Notes under the pieces: model-generated
Seen by the model: the letters and a program-made list of their open reading frames with translations, nothing else
Told to the model about the DNA's origin: nothing
Databases searched by the model: none
Source: an uncultured Clostridia bacterium
Lineage (GTDB): Bacteria; Bacillota; Clostridia; TANB77; CAG-508
Direction: 5' to 3'
Assembly: GCA_944388705.1 (NCBI GenBank)
Contig: CALXJU010000013.1
Location: forward strand, 1 to 38,793
Length of the DNA: 38,793 nt
Made by a program: the position numbers and the translations under genes
In this document: positions 1 to 7,349 of the stretch, one piece after another
Layout of the letters: every line of letters starts with the position of its first letter
How positions within the stretch are numbered: position 1 is the first letter of the stretch

Positions 1-92
<92 letters not shown>

Positions 93-125
93 AAAAGTTA
101 GATAGGCTTAAAATATCTAACTTTT
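93..125 (+). terminator. hairpin between the two tRNA-Ser genes
   Basis: A perfect 12-bp inverted repeat (93-104 with 114-125, arm aaaagttagata) with a 9-nt loop lies directly after the CCA of the first tRNA and ends in a short T run. It looks like an intrinsic terminator or processing hairpin. If it terminates, the second tRNA needs its own promoter, and I do not see a convincing one in the remaining 11 bases. Confidence 0.6.
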
Positions 126-136
126 CTTAATATAAT

Positions 137-226
137 GGAGATGTACCCAAGTGGTGAAGGGGACTGTTTGCTAAACAGTTAGGTCCAGAAATGGGCGCGG
201 AGGTTCGAACCCTCTCATCTCCGCCA
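137..226 (+). tRNA. tRNA-Ser (anticodon GCT)
   Basis: Second complete type II tRNA with encoded CCA (224-226). The acceptor stem is ggagatg (137-143) with catctcc (216-222). The anticodon stem actgt/acagt encloses loop ttgctaa with GCT at 170-172, reading AGC/AGU serine codons. Adjacent tRNA-Ser genes are common integration points for mobile elements, but I see no repeat of the tRNA 3' end elsewhere in this window. Confidence 0.97.
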
Positions 227-241
227 AGTTATAAAAATTGC

Positions 242-277
242 AAAATGTAGTATGCTGTAAGAGTGTACTACATTTTT
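242..277 (+). terminator. intrinsic terminator after tRNA-Ser(GCT)
   Basis: Perfect 11-bp stem aaaatgtagta (242-252) with tactacatttt (266-276), followed by T residues. It closes the tRNA unit immediately before the accessory patch. Confidence 0.8.
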
Positions 278-295
278 GATATAGGAGTGTATGAG

Positions 296-526
296 ATGGA
301 AATACCAGTAGAATTAAAAAAATATTTTTGGGACACAGAATTTGAAAAATTAGATATAAAAAAGAATATGAAATATATAATAAGTAGGATATTTTGTGAA
401 GGAAACTGGAAAAGCATAAAATGGTTAAAAAGCACTTATACAAAAGCTGAAATTATAGAAACAGCCAAAACGAGTAGAAGATTAACGCCTATAACAGCAA
501 ACTTTTTAAGAAATGTATATGATTAA
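296..526 (+). CDS. small DUF6922-like protein
   Basis: A 76-residue protein. The ATG at 296 was chosen over a GTG at 263 because aggag at 283-287 sits 8 nt upstream of it. From memory, the layout resembles the DUF6922 family: an aromatic N-terminal block (LKKYFWD), a central IISR motif, then WLKSTY and a C-terminal basic segment with TSRRLTP and TANF. Members of that family often sit next to nucleotidyltransferase toxin-like genes, and a nucleotidyltransferase remnant lies 1.1 kb downstream. The molecular function is not established. It may be the surviving half of a decayed two-gene module. No membrane segment is visible. Confidence 0.7.
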   Translation: MEIPVELKKYFWDTEFEKLDIKKNMKYIISRIFCEGNWKSIKWLKSTYTKAEIIETAKTSRRLTPITANFLRNVYD

Positions 527-590
527 AAAAAGAAGAAATGCAGTATTATATAAATAATGAAAATATGAATTATACATTTGGAGGTTGAGT

Positions 591-656
591 ATGTACTGGG
601 AAGTAATTGGTAAAAAAGATATAATACATATATACATATATGAATTGGAGGTTTGA
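591..656 (+). CDS. 21-codon leader-like ORF upstream of fic
   Basis: An ORF of 21 codons starts with ATG at 591, 6 nt after a good ggagg (580-584). Its TGA (654-656) ends one base before the fic ATG (658), and the fic Shine-Dalgarno lies inside it. This arrangement fits translational coupling. Alternatively it is the 5' remnant of a lost gene. I do not recognise the peptide, which is tyrosine/isoleucine-rich at its end. Confidence 0.4.
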   Translation: MYWEVIGKKDIIHIYIYELEV

Positions 657-657
657 A

Positions 658-1647
658 ATGGAGATAGAATACCCACCTTATACAATTACAGATAAAATGC
701 TAAATCTAGCAACAAATATAATGGAAAAAATCGGAGAAGCTAATTATTTTGAAAGTTTAAATAGATTTCCAGAGTTAAGAAGAAAAACAAGAATAAAGTC
801 AATACATTCTTCTTTAGCTATTGAAAATAATCAATTATCATTATTTCAAGTTGAAGCAGTAATAAATGGAAAAGCAGTTATTGGCGAACAAAAGGACATT
901 CAAGAAGTTAAAAACGCATATAAAGCCTATGAACAAATTGATAATATCAATCCATATTCAGTAGAAGATTTAAAGAAGATACATGGAATATTAACTTTTG
1001 CTATTGAAGATGATAGCGGACAGTTTAGAAATCATGGAGAAGCTGTTTATGATGGAGATATCCAAATTTTTATGGCTCCACCTCATAAAATGGTTCCAAC
1101 ATTAATGGATAATTTGTTTAATTGGATGAATGAAGCAAAAGGAAAAGTTAATCCGTTAATTTTATCTTCTATATTTCATTATGAATTTGTATTTATACAC
1201 CCTTTTTCAGATGGAAACGGAAGAACTGCTAGACTATGGCAAACAGCAATACTTGCACATTGGAAAGATTTATTTAAATATATTCCAATTGAAAGTATAA
1301 TAAGAAAACATCAAGAAGAATATTATACAGCTATTCAAAATTGTAATAATGTAGGAAATTCGAACGAATTTATTGAATTTATGCTTAAAATTATAGATGA
1401 AGCTGTAGATGGAATGATTTTAGATCAACAAGAAACTACACAAGAAACTACACAAGAAACCACACAAGAAAAAATAATAAATTTAATTAAGAAAAATCCA
1501 GGTATTACACAGATTGAAATGGCTAAAGCACTTGATTTAACAAGAGATGGTATATCGTACAACATAAAATCACTAAAAGAAAAAGGCATTATTGAAAGAG
1601 TAGGCTCTACAAAAAATGGAATTTGGAAAATAAATGAAATAGAGTAA
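658..1647 (+). CDS. Fic-domain protein (probable AMPylase) with C-terminal winged helix
   Basis: A 329-residue Fic protein. The ATG at 658 is preferred because ggagg lies at 647-651; an in-frame ATG at 640 lacks a site. The catalytic motif HPFSDGNGR is at about 181-189. An N-terminal inhibitory motif [S/T]xxxE[G/N] is present as S52-LAI-E56-N57, which places it with class II, self-inhibited Fic enzymes. Such proteins transfer AMP or another nucleotide to a hydroxyl group on a target protein. The C-terminus (about 263-325) is a winged-helix-like DNA-binding segment (TQIEMAKALDLT, then SLKEKGII). Between the domains lie three tandem ETTQ repeats encoded by a 12-nt repeat. The target is unknown. 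Although Fic proteins can be T4SS effectors, terminators and pseudogenes separate this gene from the T4SS locus. Confidence 0.93.
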   Translation: MEIEYPPYTITDKMLNLATNIMEKIGEANYFESLNRFPELRRKTRIKSIHSSLAIENNQLSLFQVEAVINGKAVIGEQKDIQEVKNAYKAYEQIDNINPYSVEDLKKIHGILTFAIEDDSGQFRNHGEAVYDGDIQIFMAPPHKMVPTLMDNLFNWMNEAKGKVNPLILSSIFHYEFVFIHPFSDGNGRTARLWQTAILAHWKDLFKYIPIESIIRKHQEEYYTAIQNCNNVGNSNEFIEFMLKIIDEAVDGMILDQQETTQETTQETTQEKIINLIKKNPGITQIEMAKALDLTRDGISYNIKSLKEKGIIERVGSTKNGIWKINEIE

Positions 1648-1653
1648 TGACAA

Positions 1654-1790
1654 ATGTATATATGGGTATATGGTTCTTATGCTAAGAAAAAGCAAAAAAA
1701 GAATAGTGATATAGATATTATAGTTAGAACAGAAGATGTATCAGAAGGATTTAAGATAGTAGAAGTAAAATTTGCATTAGTAAATGATTC
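1654..1790 (+). pseudogene. remnant of a minimal nucleotidyltransferase (MNT)
   Basis: The reading frame from ATG 1654 begins almost directly at the family's signature: VYGSYAKKK, then NSDIDIIV, i.e. the GSxAxx...SDxD nucleotide- and metal-binding motif of pol-beta-type minimal nucleotidyltransferases. The helix of roughly 20-25 residues that normally precedes GS is missing, there is no ribosome binding site, and the downstream part of the frame runs into a terminator hairpin (1798-1821). Both ends are therefore lost. MNT proteins usually pair with HEPN or DUF partners as toxin-antitoxin systems. Confidence 0.7.
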
Positions 1791-1797
1791 AAAGCGG

Positions 1798-1829
1798 AAA
1801 GTGTGGAAAAATCCACACTTTTTCGTTTT
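1798..1829 (+). terminator. intrinsic terminator downstream of fic
   Basis: A 10-bp perfect stem aaagtgtgga (1798-1807) with tccacacttt (1812-1821), loop aaaa, followed by ttcgttttt. It probably ends the fic transcript. Confidence 0.8.
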
Positions 1830-1944
1830 TACAGGTGAAATAACAATATATCAATTACCAACAATTCCCGGTTGAAAAGGTAAAAAAAGCATGGTAGAAA
1901 TTAATTGTTATGTAAACAAAAGAAAAAGGGGGAAGTATATAAAA

Positions 1945-2200
1945 ATGAAGAATATCTCTTTTGCTACATCAACTTCAAAAAAAAGAAAATATAAAGAAAA
2001 ATCCAGACAGTTATTGGAGTACTAAAAATGCACCATTATTTTATGGAACAACAAAAATAACATAAAAAAAAGGAAAAATAGATGAAGTAGGAGAATATTA
2101 AATAATATATACAGTAACAGACTCTCATAATAATACAAATAGAGATATTAGGTAATATTGATGTTCCAGAAGAAGATAAAGACGAAGAGAAAATAAATAA
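1945..2200 (+). pseudogene. degraded Ig-like (DUF5011/Big_3-type) surface-protein fragment
   Basis: An ATG at 1945 behind a ggggg-type site opens a frame that stops after 25 codons. In another frame, about 2000-2160, the translation reads APLFYGTTKIT, stop, KKGKIDEVGEY, stop, IIYTVTDSHNNTNRDI. The GEY...YTVTDS.nNT pattern is the hallmark of bacterial Ig-like domains of cell-surface proteins, here broken by two in-frame stops and at least one frameshift. An acidic tail (PEEDKDEEK) follows in yet another frame. Together with the nucleotidyltransferase remnant it fills the 0.6-kb stretch before the T4SS locus. Confidence 0.6.
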
Positions 2201-2236
2201 AAAAATAGTATACAGTTATCTTTATACTATTTTTCT
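2201..2236 (+). terminator. intrinsic terminator before the T4SS locus
   Basis: Stem of 12 bp (2201-2212 with 2223-2234; core arm aaaatagtata), 10-nt loop, ending in tttt. It isolates the T4SS promoter from upstream transcription. Confidence 0.75.
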
Positions 2237-2298
2237 TGCATTAAAATTAGTATAATTAATAATATTAACTAAAAAAAGACGAATTTTGTAAAAAAAAC

Positions 2299-2327
2299 TT
2301 GCAAGAAATTTTCAAATAGTATATAAT
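2299..2327 (+). promoter_or_regulatory. sigma-A-type promoter of the first pilin gene
   Basis: TTGCAA (2299-2304), a 17-bp spacer, then TATAAT (2322-2327), 39 bp before the start codon. The same TTGCAA-17-TATAAT pair precedes the SRP RNA and recurs at the end of the window, so it is probably a normal strong promoter in this organism. Confidence 0.8.
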
Positions 2328-2366
2328 TAGAATAATAGCGTGAAAATAGCTTAGGTAGGTGGTGTT

Positions 2367-2840
2367 ATGAAAAAAAATAAATTTGCAAAAAAAGTATTAT
2401 TAACTATAATAATATTTATAATGATGATATTAACAAATAATATAGAAACTTTTGCTAGGAATGATTTTTCAGAAAATAAATTTTCTAATGAAGATTTTAT
2501 AATGATAACCGAACTTTCAGATACAGGATTTAAAGATCCTACAGAAGATCCGGATTATTGGAATCCAAATAAAGATCAAAATGGGCAGGAAATAACTCAA
2601 GATGAGCCAGAATTATTAAATAAAGCTGGAATATTATTAGGAGTTATAAGTGTATTAGGAGTAGTTTCAGCAGTAATTGCTTTAGTTTTATTAGGAATGA
2701 AATATTTTATTGGAAGTGTAGAGGAAAAAGCAGACATTAAAAAATCTTTATGGATATATATATTAGGAATAGTGTTATTAGTTGCATGTACAACTGTACC
2801 TAATATAATATTTAACCTTTCACAGGGTGTGTTTAAATAA
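2367..2840 (+). CDS. VirB2-like T4SS pilin paralogue 1
   Basis: A 157-residue protein. It has an N-terminal signal sequence ending near TFA (about residue 30), an acidic extracytoplasmic segment (about 31-85), then two hydrophobic helices (about 88-112 and 130-150) joined by a short charged loop. The helix-loop motif LGMKYFIGSVEEKADIKK is shared with the next two genes (GxKYxxGSxEExAxxK), so the three are paralogues. This two-helix topology is that of the TrbC/VirB2 pilin superfamily, whose subunits polymerise into the conjugation pilus. The N-terminal acidic extension is longer than in the other two paralogues. It has its own promoter upstream and an aggtgg-type ribosome site. The family assignment is inferred from topology and context. 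Confidence 0.8.
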   Translation: MKKNKFAKKVLLTIIIFIMMILTNNIETFARNDFSENKFSNEDFIMITELSDTGFKDPTEDPDYWNPNKDQNGQEITQDEPELLNKAGILLGVISVLGVVSAVIALVLLGMKYFIGSVEEKADIKKSLWIYILGIVLLVACTTVPNIIFNLSQGVFK

Positions 2841-2844
2841 AAAA

Positions 2845-2873
2845 TTGACGAATAAACAAATATAATGTATAAT
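2845..2873 (+). promoter_or_regulatory. promoter of the second pilin gene
   Basis: TTGACG (2845-2850), 17-bp spacer, TATAAT (2868-2873), placed in the 56-bp gap between pilin genes 1 and 2. The second and third pilin genes can therefore be transcribed independently of the first. Confidence 0.8.
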
Positions 2874-2896
2874 AATATAGAGGGGAGTTGATTATA

Positions 2897-3307
2897 ATGA
2901 AACATATTTCCCTAGTACTAATAAAAATATTAATGATAATTATTATAATGAATTTAATTTTTTTACCAATTAGTGAAGCAAGTTTTTGGGGAGATATTTT
3001 CAGCGAGGGAGATGAGTTCTTAAAAAACGGAGAAGACCAAACTAATCCAGACGATGGGTCTGAACCAATAGATAATGCTAAATTGAAAGAAGAAGTAAAT
3101 AGATTATATAATATATTATTAACATTAGGTATTGTACTTTCTGTACTAGTTGGAGCAATATTAGGAATAAAATATATGTTTGGAAGTATAGAAGAACAGG
3201 CAAAAGTAAAAGAAACTTTATTTCCGTATTTAATAGGGTGTATAGTAGTATTTTCAGCATTTGCAATATGGAAAATAGTTGTTAATGTATTATCAAAAAT
3301 ATCATAG
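2897..3307 (+). CDS. VirB2-like T4SS pilin paralogue 2
   Basis: A 136-residue protein. The ATG at 2897 was chosen because aggggag (2881-2887) lies 9 nt before it; an in-frame TTG at 2888 would overlap the spacing. The signal sequence ends near SEA, followed by a short acidic stretch rich in Asp/Asn, then two transmembrane helices (about 72-94 and 108-130) around ILGIKYMFGSIEEQAKVK. This is the same pilin-like motif as in its neighbours. It probably serves as a major or minor pilus subunit, or as a membrane component of the channel. No terminator follows before the third pilin gene, so the two may be co-transcribed. Confidence 0.8.
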   Translation: MKHISLVLIKILMIIIIMNLIFLPISEASFWGDIFSEGDEFLKNGEDQTNPDDGSEPIDNAKLKEEVNRLYNILLTLGIVLSVLVGAILGIKYMFGSIEEQAKVKETLFPYLIGCIVVFSAFAIWKIVVNVLSKIS

Positions 3308-3369
3308 TAGTTATTTAAATTCTGGGAAACCAGATTTCAATAAATAAAAATATAAAAGGAGGAGAAAAA

Positions 3370-3762
3370 ATGAGTGTTAAAACACAAAAAATATTAGTAT
3401 TTATAGCAACAATATTATTAGTATTTTCTTTAGGAGCAAATGTAGTATTAGCAGCTTCAGGTAGTAGTACTGGAGGAGGTTTAATAACCCCTGGCGATAT
3501 TGAAGCAACGCCACCAGAAGGAGATGAAATACAAGATGTTGGTGGAAGAATACTAGGTGTATTACAAACAGTAGGTGTTATTTTAGCAGTAATCATATTA
3601 GTAGTATTAGGTATAAAATATATGATGGGTAGTGCTGAAGAAAAAGCTGAATACAAGAAAACAATGATACCATATCTTGTTGGTGCAGTATTTATATTTG
3701 CAGCTCCAATACTTGCTAACATAGTTTATAACTTTGTAAAAAGTTTAGGTGGTAACGAGTAA
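3370..3762 (+). CDS. VirB2-like T4SS pilin paralogue 3
   Basis: A 130-residue protein with a strong aaaggaggag ribosome site. The signal sequence ends near VLA (about residue 28), followed by a glycine/serine-rich segment and two hydrophobic helices (about 62-85 and 98-120) around LGIKYMMGSAEEKAEYKK. It is the most compact and canonical of the three pilin paralogues. A strong terminator directly downstream sets the pilin block off from the channel genes, an arrangement that would let pilin be made in excess. The role is inferred from TrbC/VirB2-like topology and the adjacent PrgI and VirB4 genes. Confidence 0.85.
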   Translation: MSVKTQKILVFIATILLVFSLGANVVLAASGSSTGGGLITPGDIEATPPEGDEIQDVGGRILGVLQTVGVILAVIILVVLGIKYMMGSAEEKAEYKKTMIPYLVGAVFIFAAPILANIVYNFVKSLGGNE

Positions 3763-3796
3763 TTAATAGCTTAAAGTATAAAATAAAACAAAAATA

Positions 3797-3838
3797 AAAA
3801 AAAAACGATAAATACTTCCATTTATCGTTTTTTTTTGT
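3797..3838 (+). terminator. strong terminator closing the pilin block
   Basis: A stem of up to 16 bp (3797-3812 with 3821-3836, core acgataaa/tttatcgt), 8-nt loop, and a run of nine or more T. It separates the pilin genes from prgI-virB4. A TATAAT at 3839-3844 just after it may serve the next unit, but its -35 is unclear. Confidence 0.9.
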
Positions 3839-3882
3839 TATAATATAATAGAATGATTATAAGATAAACTAAGGAGGAAAAA

Positions 3883-4221
3883 ATGGGAACTTATAATTTA
3901 CCAAGAAATGTAAAAGGAGAAGGAAGAATTTTATTTATATTTTCATCAAAATCACTAGTTACAACTGCTATAGGAGGAGCTGCGGGCTTAATATTTTATC
4001 TTATATTTTCTGCAATAGGATTATCTATAGTTGGTATTGTAATAACATTAATTTTTGCTTTTATAGGATATGCAATAGGAATGATGAAAGTTCCAGATAC
4101 AGGAGGATTAGAAATAACACGAAAAACTGGTGGAGAAAATATTGATGATATTATAAAAAGATATATAAAATTTAAAAAAAATAATAAAAAATTATATGTT
4201 TATACAAAGGAGGAAAAATAG
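3883..4221 (+). CDS. PrgI-family protein (VirB3-like)
   Basis: A 112-residue protein. It opens with the PrgI-type N-terminus (YNLPRNVKGEGRILFIFS), then two hydrophobic helices (about 25-45 and 48-70), then a hydrophilic tail. PrgI-family proteins of Gram-positive conjugative elements correspond to VirB3, a small inner-membrane protein that works with the VirB4 ATPase, and some systems fuse the two. Its TAG stop abuts the ATG of the next gene, with that gene's aaggagg inside its 3' end, so translation is coupled. It heads the channel-gene operon that runs to 11067. Confidence 0.9.
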   Translation: MGTYNLPRNVKGEGRILFIFSSKSLVTTAIGGAAGLIFYLIFSAIGLSIVGIVITLIFAFIGYAIGMMKVPDTGGLEITRKTGGENIDDIIKRYIKFKKNNKKLYVYTKEEK

Positions 4222-5421
4222 ATGAATAGTGAATCAACAACACGATTAATAGAAATGTTAATTTATATATTAGTTCCTATAGTAATAGCAATATTTATAT
4301 TAATAGCATTTTTAATATATATTCATTTCAAAGAAAAAAGAAAAAGAACCCCTAAAATAACCGAAAAATCAAATACAAATGTATCAACAAACGAGCAAAA
4401 TAAGCAATCAATATTTAATTTTATGGAATTTGATGATGTAGAAGATAGCATGATATCACAAAAAAATGGAACAAGATATTTGATGGTAATTGGATGTCAA
4501 GGAGTAAATTATGATTTAATGTCAAGTGTAGAGAAAAACAGTGTAGAAGAATCTTTTGTTCAATTTTTAAATACACTAAGAAGTCCAATACAAATATACA
4601 TCCAAACAAGATCTATAAATTTAGAAAGTAGCTTACAAGTATATAGAGAAAAATTGAAAGAAATAGATGACAAATATCGTAATATACAAATAAGATATGA
4701 GCAAATGATAAATTCAGGGGATTATGACGAAGAAAGAATTAAAAAAACATACTATGAATTAACAAGATTATCTAATTTACGTGAATATGGAGAATCTGTT
4801 ATACAAGATACTGAAAGAATGAATTTGAATAAAAATATATTAAATAAAAGCTATTATATAGTTGTACCGTATTTTGCTCTAGAAGCAGGAAATGAAAAAA
4901 TGGACAAAGAAGAATTAAAAAATGTTGCTTTTTCTGAATTATATACAAGATGCCAATCAATTATTTCTTCAATAGCTCCATGTGGTGTTAGAGGAAAAAT
5001 ATTAAGAACAAACGAATTAGTAGAGTTATTATATATGGCATATAATAGAGATGAAGCAGAAACATTTGGATTAGATAAAGCTGTTAAAGCAGGATTTAAT
5101 GAATTATATTCAACAGCTGAAGATATATATGAAAAGAAAGCAAGAGAGCTTGATAAAATAATTCAAGAAAAAGCAATGAGAAAAGCAAGAGAAAAAGTAA
5201 ATGAAGCAAAATCAGAAATACAAAGACAAGTAGAAGAAAAAGAAAACAATATGGATTCAATAGTTGATGAAATTGCAAAAATGATACTAGAACAAAATGA
5301 AGAATATTTAGGACAAGAAGTGAAAGATTTAGCTATAGAAAAATTAGAAGAAACTAAAGAACAAGGAGGTAAACAAGATGGCAAAAAAACACGAGGAAGA
5401 AAGAAAACTACAACAGTATAA
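4222..5421 (+). CDS. membrane-anchored VirB4 N-terminal-domain homologue
   Basis: A 399-residue protein. One N-terminal membrane helix (about 9-32) is followed by a linker, then a domain from about 65 to 300 resembling the N-terminal part of VirB4/TraC-type proteins (RYLMVIGCQGVNYDLMS, then FLNTLRSPIQIYIQTRS). A charged, probably coiled-coil region (about 300-375) and a Lys/Arg tail (KKTRGRKK) follow. There is no Walker A or B, so it is not an ATPase. The next gene encodes a complete VirB4 with its own N-domain; this protein is therefore an extra, tethered copy of the non-catalytic half and perhaps a docking platform. Its 3' end overlaps virB4 by 44 bp in another frame. Confidence 0.75.
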   Translation: MNSESTTRLIEMLIYILVPIVIAIFILIAFLIYIHFKEKRKRTPKITEKSNTNVSTNEQNKQSIFNFMEFDDVEDSMISQKNGTRYLMVIGCQGVNYDLMSSVEKNSVEESFVQFLNTLRSPIQIYIQTRSINLESSLQVYREKLKEIDDKYRNIQIRYEQMINSGDYDEERIKKTYYELTRLSNLREYGESVIQDTERMNLNKNILNKSYYIVVPYFALEAGNEKMDKEELKNVAFSELYTRCQSIISSIAPCGVRGKILRTNELVELLYMAYNRDEAETFGLDKAVKAGFNELYSTAEDIYEKKARELDKIIQEKAMRKAREKVNEAKSEIQRQVEEKENNMDSIVDEIAKMILEQNEEYLGQEVKDLAIEKLEETKEQGGKQDGKKTRGRKKTTTV

Positions 5422-7336
5422 TGATGAAAATAATGTTCAATTCTTAAAAAGACAAAATATAAAAGAATTGATTGCACCTTCAGGAATAGATGCAAGAGAT
5501 ATAGACCATTTGGAAATAATTTCAAATGTAAAAAAATATGCAAGAAGTTTCTTTGTTTCAACATTACCAAGAATGTGTACCTTCCCAAAACTATTTAGAG
5601 ATATGTATTTCTTTGGTGATATAAATACATCTATTTATATTACTCCAGTACAAGAAGCAAAATCACAAAGTGAACTAAATAGAGTAATAAATGAGTTAGA
5701 GACAGAAAGAATAGTAGCAGCAGATAAAGGAAATATAAATAGAGAAAGTAATCTTACTCAAAAAAGATTAGAAGCAGAACAATTAAGAGATGAGATTGCA
5801 GCAGGATTTAATAAATTATATGAAGCATCAGTAGTAGCAACAATATTTTCATATAGTTTAGATGACTTAGATAGATTAACAAAATTATTATCAACAGAAA
5901 TGTCTAAATCATTAGTAGGAATAAAAACAGCATGGGCAATGCAAGAAGATGCATTTAAATCTAATTTACCACTAATGGAAGACAAAATAAATAAAAAACA
6001 TACATTTGATAGACGTTCAATGTCAACAGTATTTCCATTTACAACATCTGATGTAAGTCATTCAACAGGAATACCATTAGGTTTTAATAAACAAACTGGA
6101 ACACCAATATTATTTGACAACTTCCACGAATCACTTACAAACTACAATATGGTAATATTTGCTAAATCTGGTGCTGGTAAATCTGTAACAATGAAAACAT
6201 TAATAAGTAGATCATCATTATTAATGGGAATTGAAAGCTTAGCACTAGATGCTGAAGGTGAATATACAATAGTTGCTGAATCATTAGGTGGAATAAATGT
6301 GGTATTAAGTCCTACATCTAAAACAGTAATAAACTTATTTGATATAGAAACAGAAACAGCTAAAGATGAAATAACAGGAAGAGAAAGATTAGTTCTAAAT
6401 ATAGAAAATAAAGTAGAAGATGTAACACAATCTTTATTAACAATGGCAAGAGGTAGTACAAGAAGTAAAGATGTAAATGAGTTAACTAAACAAATTATTG
6501 CTGAATCTGTCGCAGAAGAATATGCAGGAATGGGAATTACAAGTGATCCAAATAGTTTATATGAATCTGCAAATAGTTTTAATAGAAATGATAAATTATA
6601 TAGAGAAAAGAAAAAGATGCCTACAATTGGTTCTTGGTATAAAAGAATTCAAAGAAAAGCTACAGAAAATACAAATGAAGATTATAGATTCCATTACAGT
6701 TATCTATTAAAAGTAATGAAACAATATATAAGAGAATATAATGGTCAGATGGCATATTTTGATGGACAATCAACATTTGAATTACTAGAAGGAGCACCAT
6801 TTATAAATTTGAATATTTCCCAACTAGAAGAAAAATTTGCAAGACCACTTGCTCAACAAATTCTTCTAACATGGATTTGGGAAAAATTTGTTAAGAAAAA
6901 TAGTGAAGATAGAAGAAGAGCTAGAAAGAAAAGAGTTATAGTTGATGAAGCATGGATGTTATTACCATATCCAGAAGCTGTAGATTTCTTAAATACTATG
7001 GCAAGACGTGCAAGAAAAAGAAATGTATCATTAGCAGTAGTTTCACAAAGATTTCAAGATTTTTATGAAAAACCAGAAGCTCAAGCAGTTCTTACATCAT
7101 CTGATACAAAATTGTTCTTAGCTCAAGATAAATCAGAAATACAATATTTAAAAGAAGTATTTAAATTAAGTGAAGGAGAAGCAGGATTTTTAGTAACTTG
7201 TGGAAAAGGTGAAGGTCTATTTAAGGTTGGACAAGAATCAGCAATATTAAAGATAACTCCAACACAAAAAGAATTTGAATTTGTAGAAACAAATTTAAAT
7301 AAATTAATAGAAACAAGAAGTAGAAGAGAAAATTAA
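5378..7336 (+). CDS. VirB4-family T4SS ATPase
   Basis: A 652-residue motor ATPase. The ATG at 5378 follows aaggagg inside the previous gene. An N-terminal VirB4 domain (about 1-230, including RSFFVSTLPR) precedes the RecA-like domain with Walker A KSGAGKSVTMKT (about 262-273) and Walker B RVIVDEAWMLL (about 518-528); ARKRNVSLAVVSQ beyond it matches the family's sensor region. Length and motifs fit Gram-positive VirB4/TraE-type ATPases such as the CD1110 family. VirB4 powers pilus assembly and substrate movement at the inner membrane. Its intact motifs argue that the locus is, or was until recently, functional. Confidence 0.95.
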   Translation: MAKKHEEERKLQQYNDENNVQFLKRQNIKELIAPSGIDARDIDHLEIISNVKKYARSFFVSTLPRMCTFPKLFRDMYFFGDINTSIYITPVQEAKSQSELNRVINELETERIVAADKGNINRESNLTQKRLEAEQLRDEIAAGFNKLYEASVVATIFSYSLDDLDRLTKLLSTEMSKSLVGIKTAWAMQEDAFKSNLPLMEDKINKKHTFDRRSMSTVFPFTTSDVSHSTGIPLGFNKQTGTPILFDNFHESLTNYNMVIFAKSGAGKSVTMKTLISRSSLLMGIESLALDAEGEYTIVAESLGGINVVLSPTSKTVINLFDIETETAKDEITGRERLVLNIENKVEDVTQSLLTMARGSTRSKDVNELTKQIIAESVAEEYAGMGITSDPNSLYESANSFNRNDKLYREKKKMPTIGSWYKRIQRKATENTNEDYRFHYSYLLKVMKQYIREYNGQMAYFDGQSTFELLEGAPFINLNISQLEEKFARPLAQQILLTWIWEKFVKKNSEDRRRARKKRVIVDEAWMLLPYPEAVDFLNTMARRARKRNVSLAVVSQRFQDFYEKPEAQAVLTSSDTKLFLAQDKSEIQYLKEVFKLSEGEAGFLVTCGKGEGLFKVGQESAILKITPTQKEFEFVETNLNKLIETRSRREN

Positions 7337-7349
7337 GAGGAGTAGGAAA

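Noticed and set aside
131..136. TATAAT directly before tRNA-Ser(GCT)
   Set aside because: It abuts the first tRNA base, too close to act as the -10 for that tRNA.
658..1647. Fic protein as a secreted effector of the adjacent T4SS
   Set aside because: It carries a DNA-binding winged helix, is separated by two terminators and two pseudogenes, and has no recognisable secretion signal; proximity alone is not enough.
137..2240. tRNA-Ser as the attachment site of an integrated element carrying the T4SS locus
   Set aside because: No repeat of the tRNA 3' end and no integrase is visible in the window; it remains possible with an end outside it.
3315..3722. 135-residue minus-strand frame opposite pilin 3
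   Set aside because: Antisense shadow of the pilin gene with signal sequence and strong ribosome site on the plus strand.
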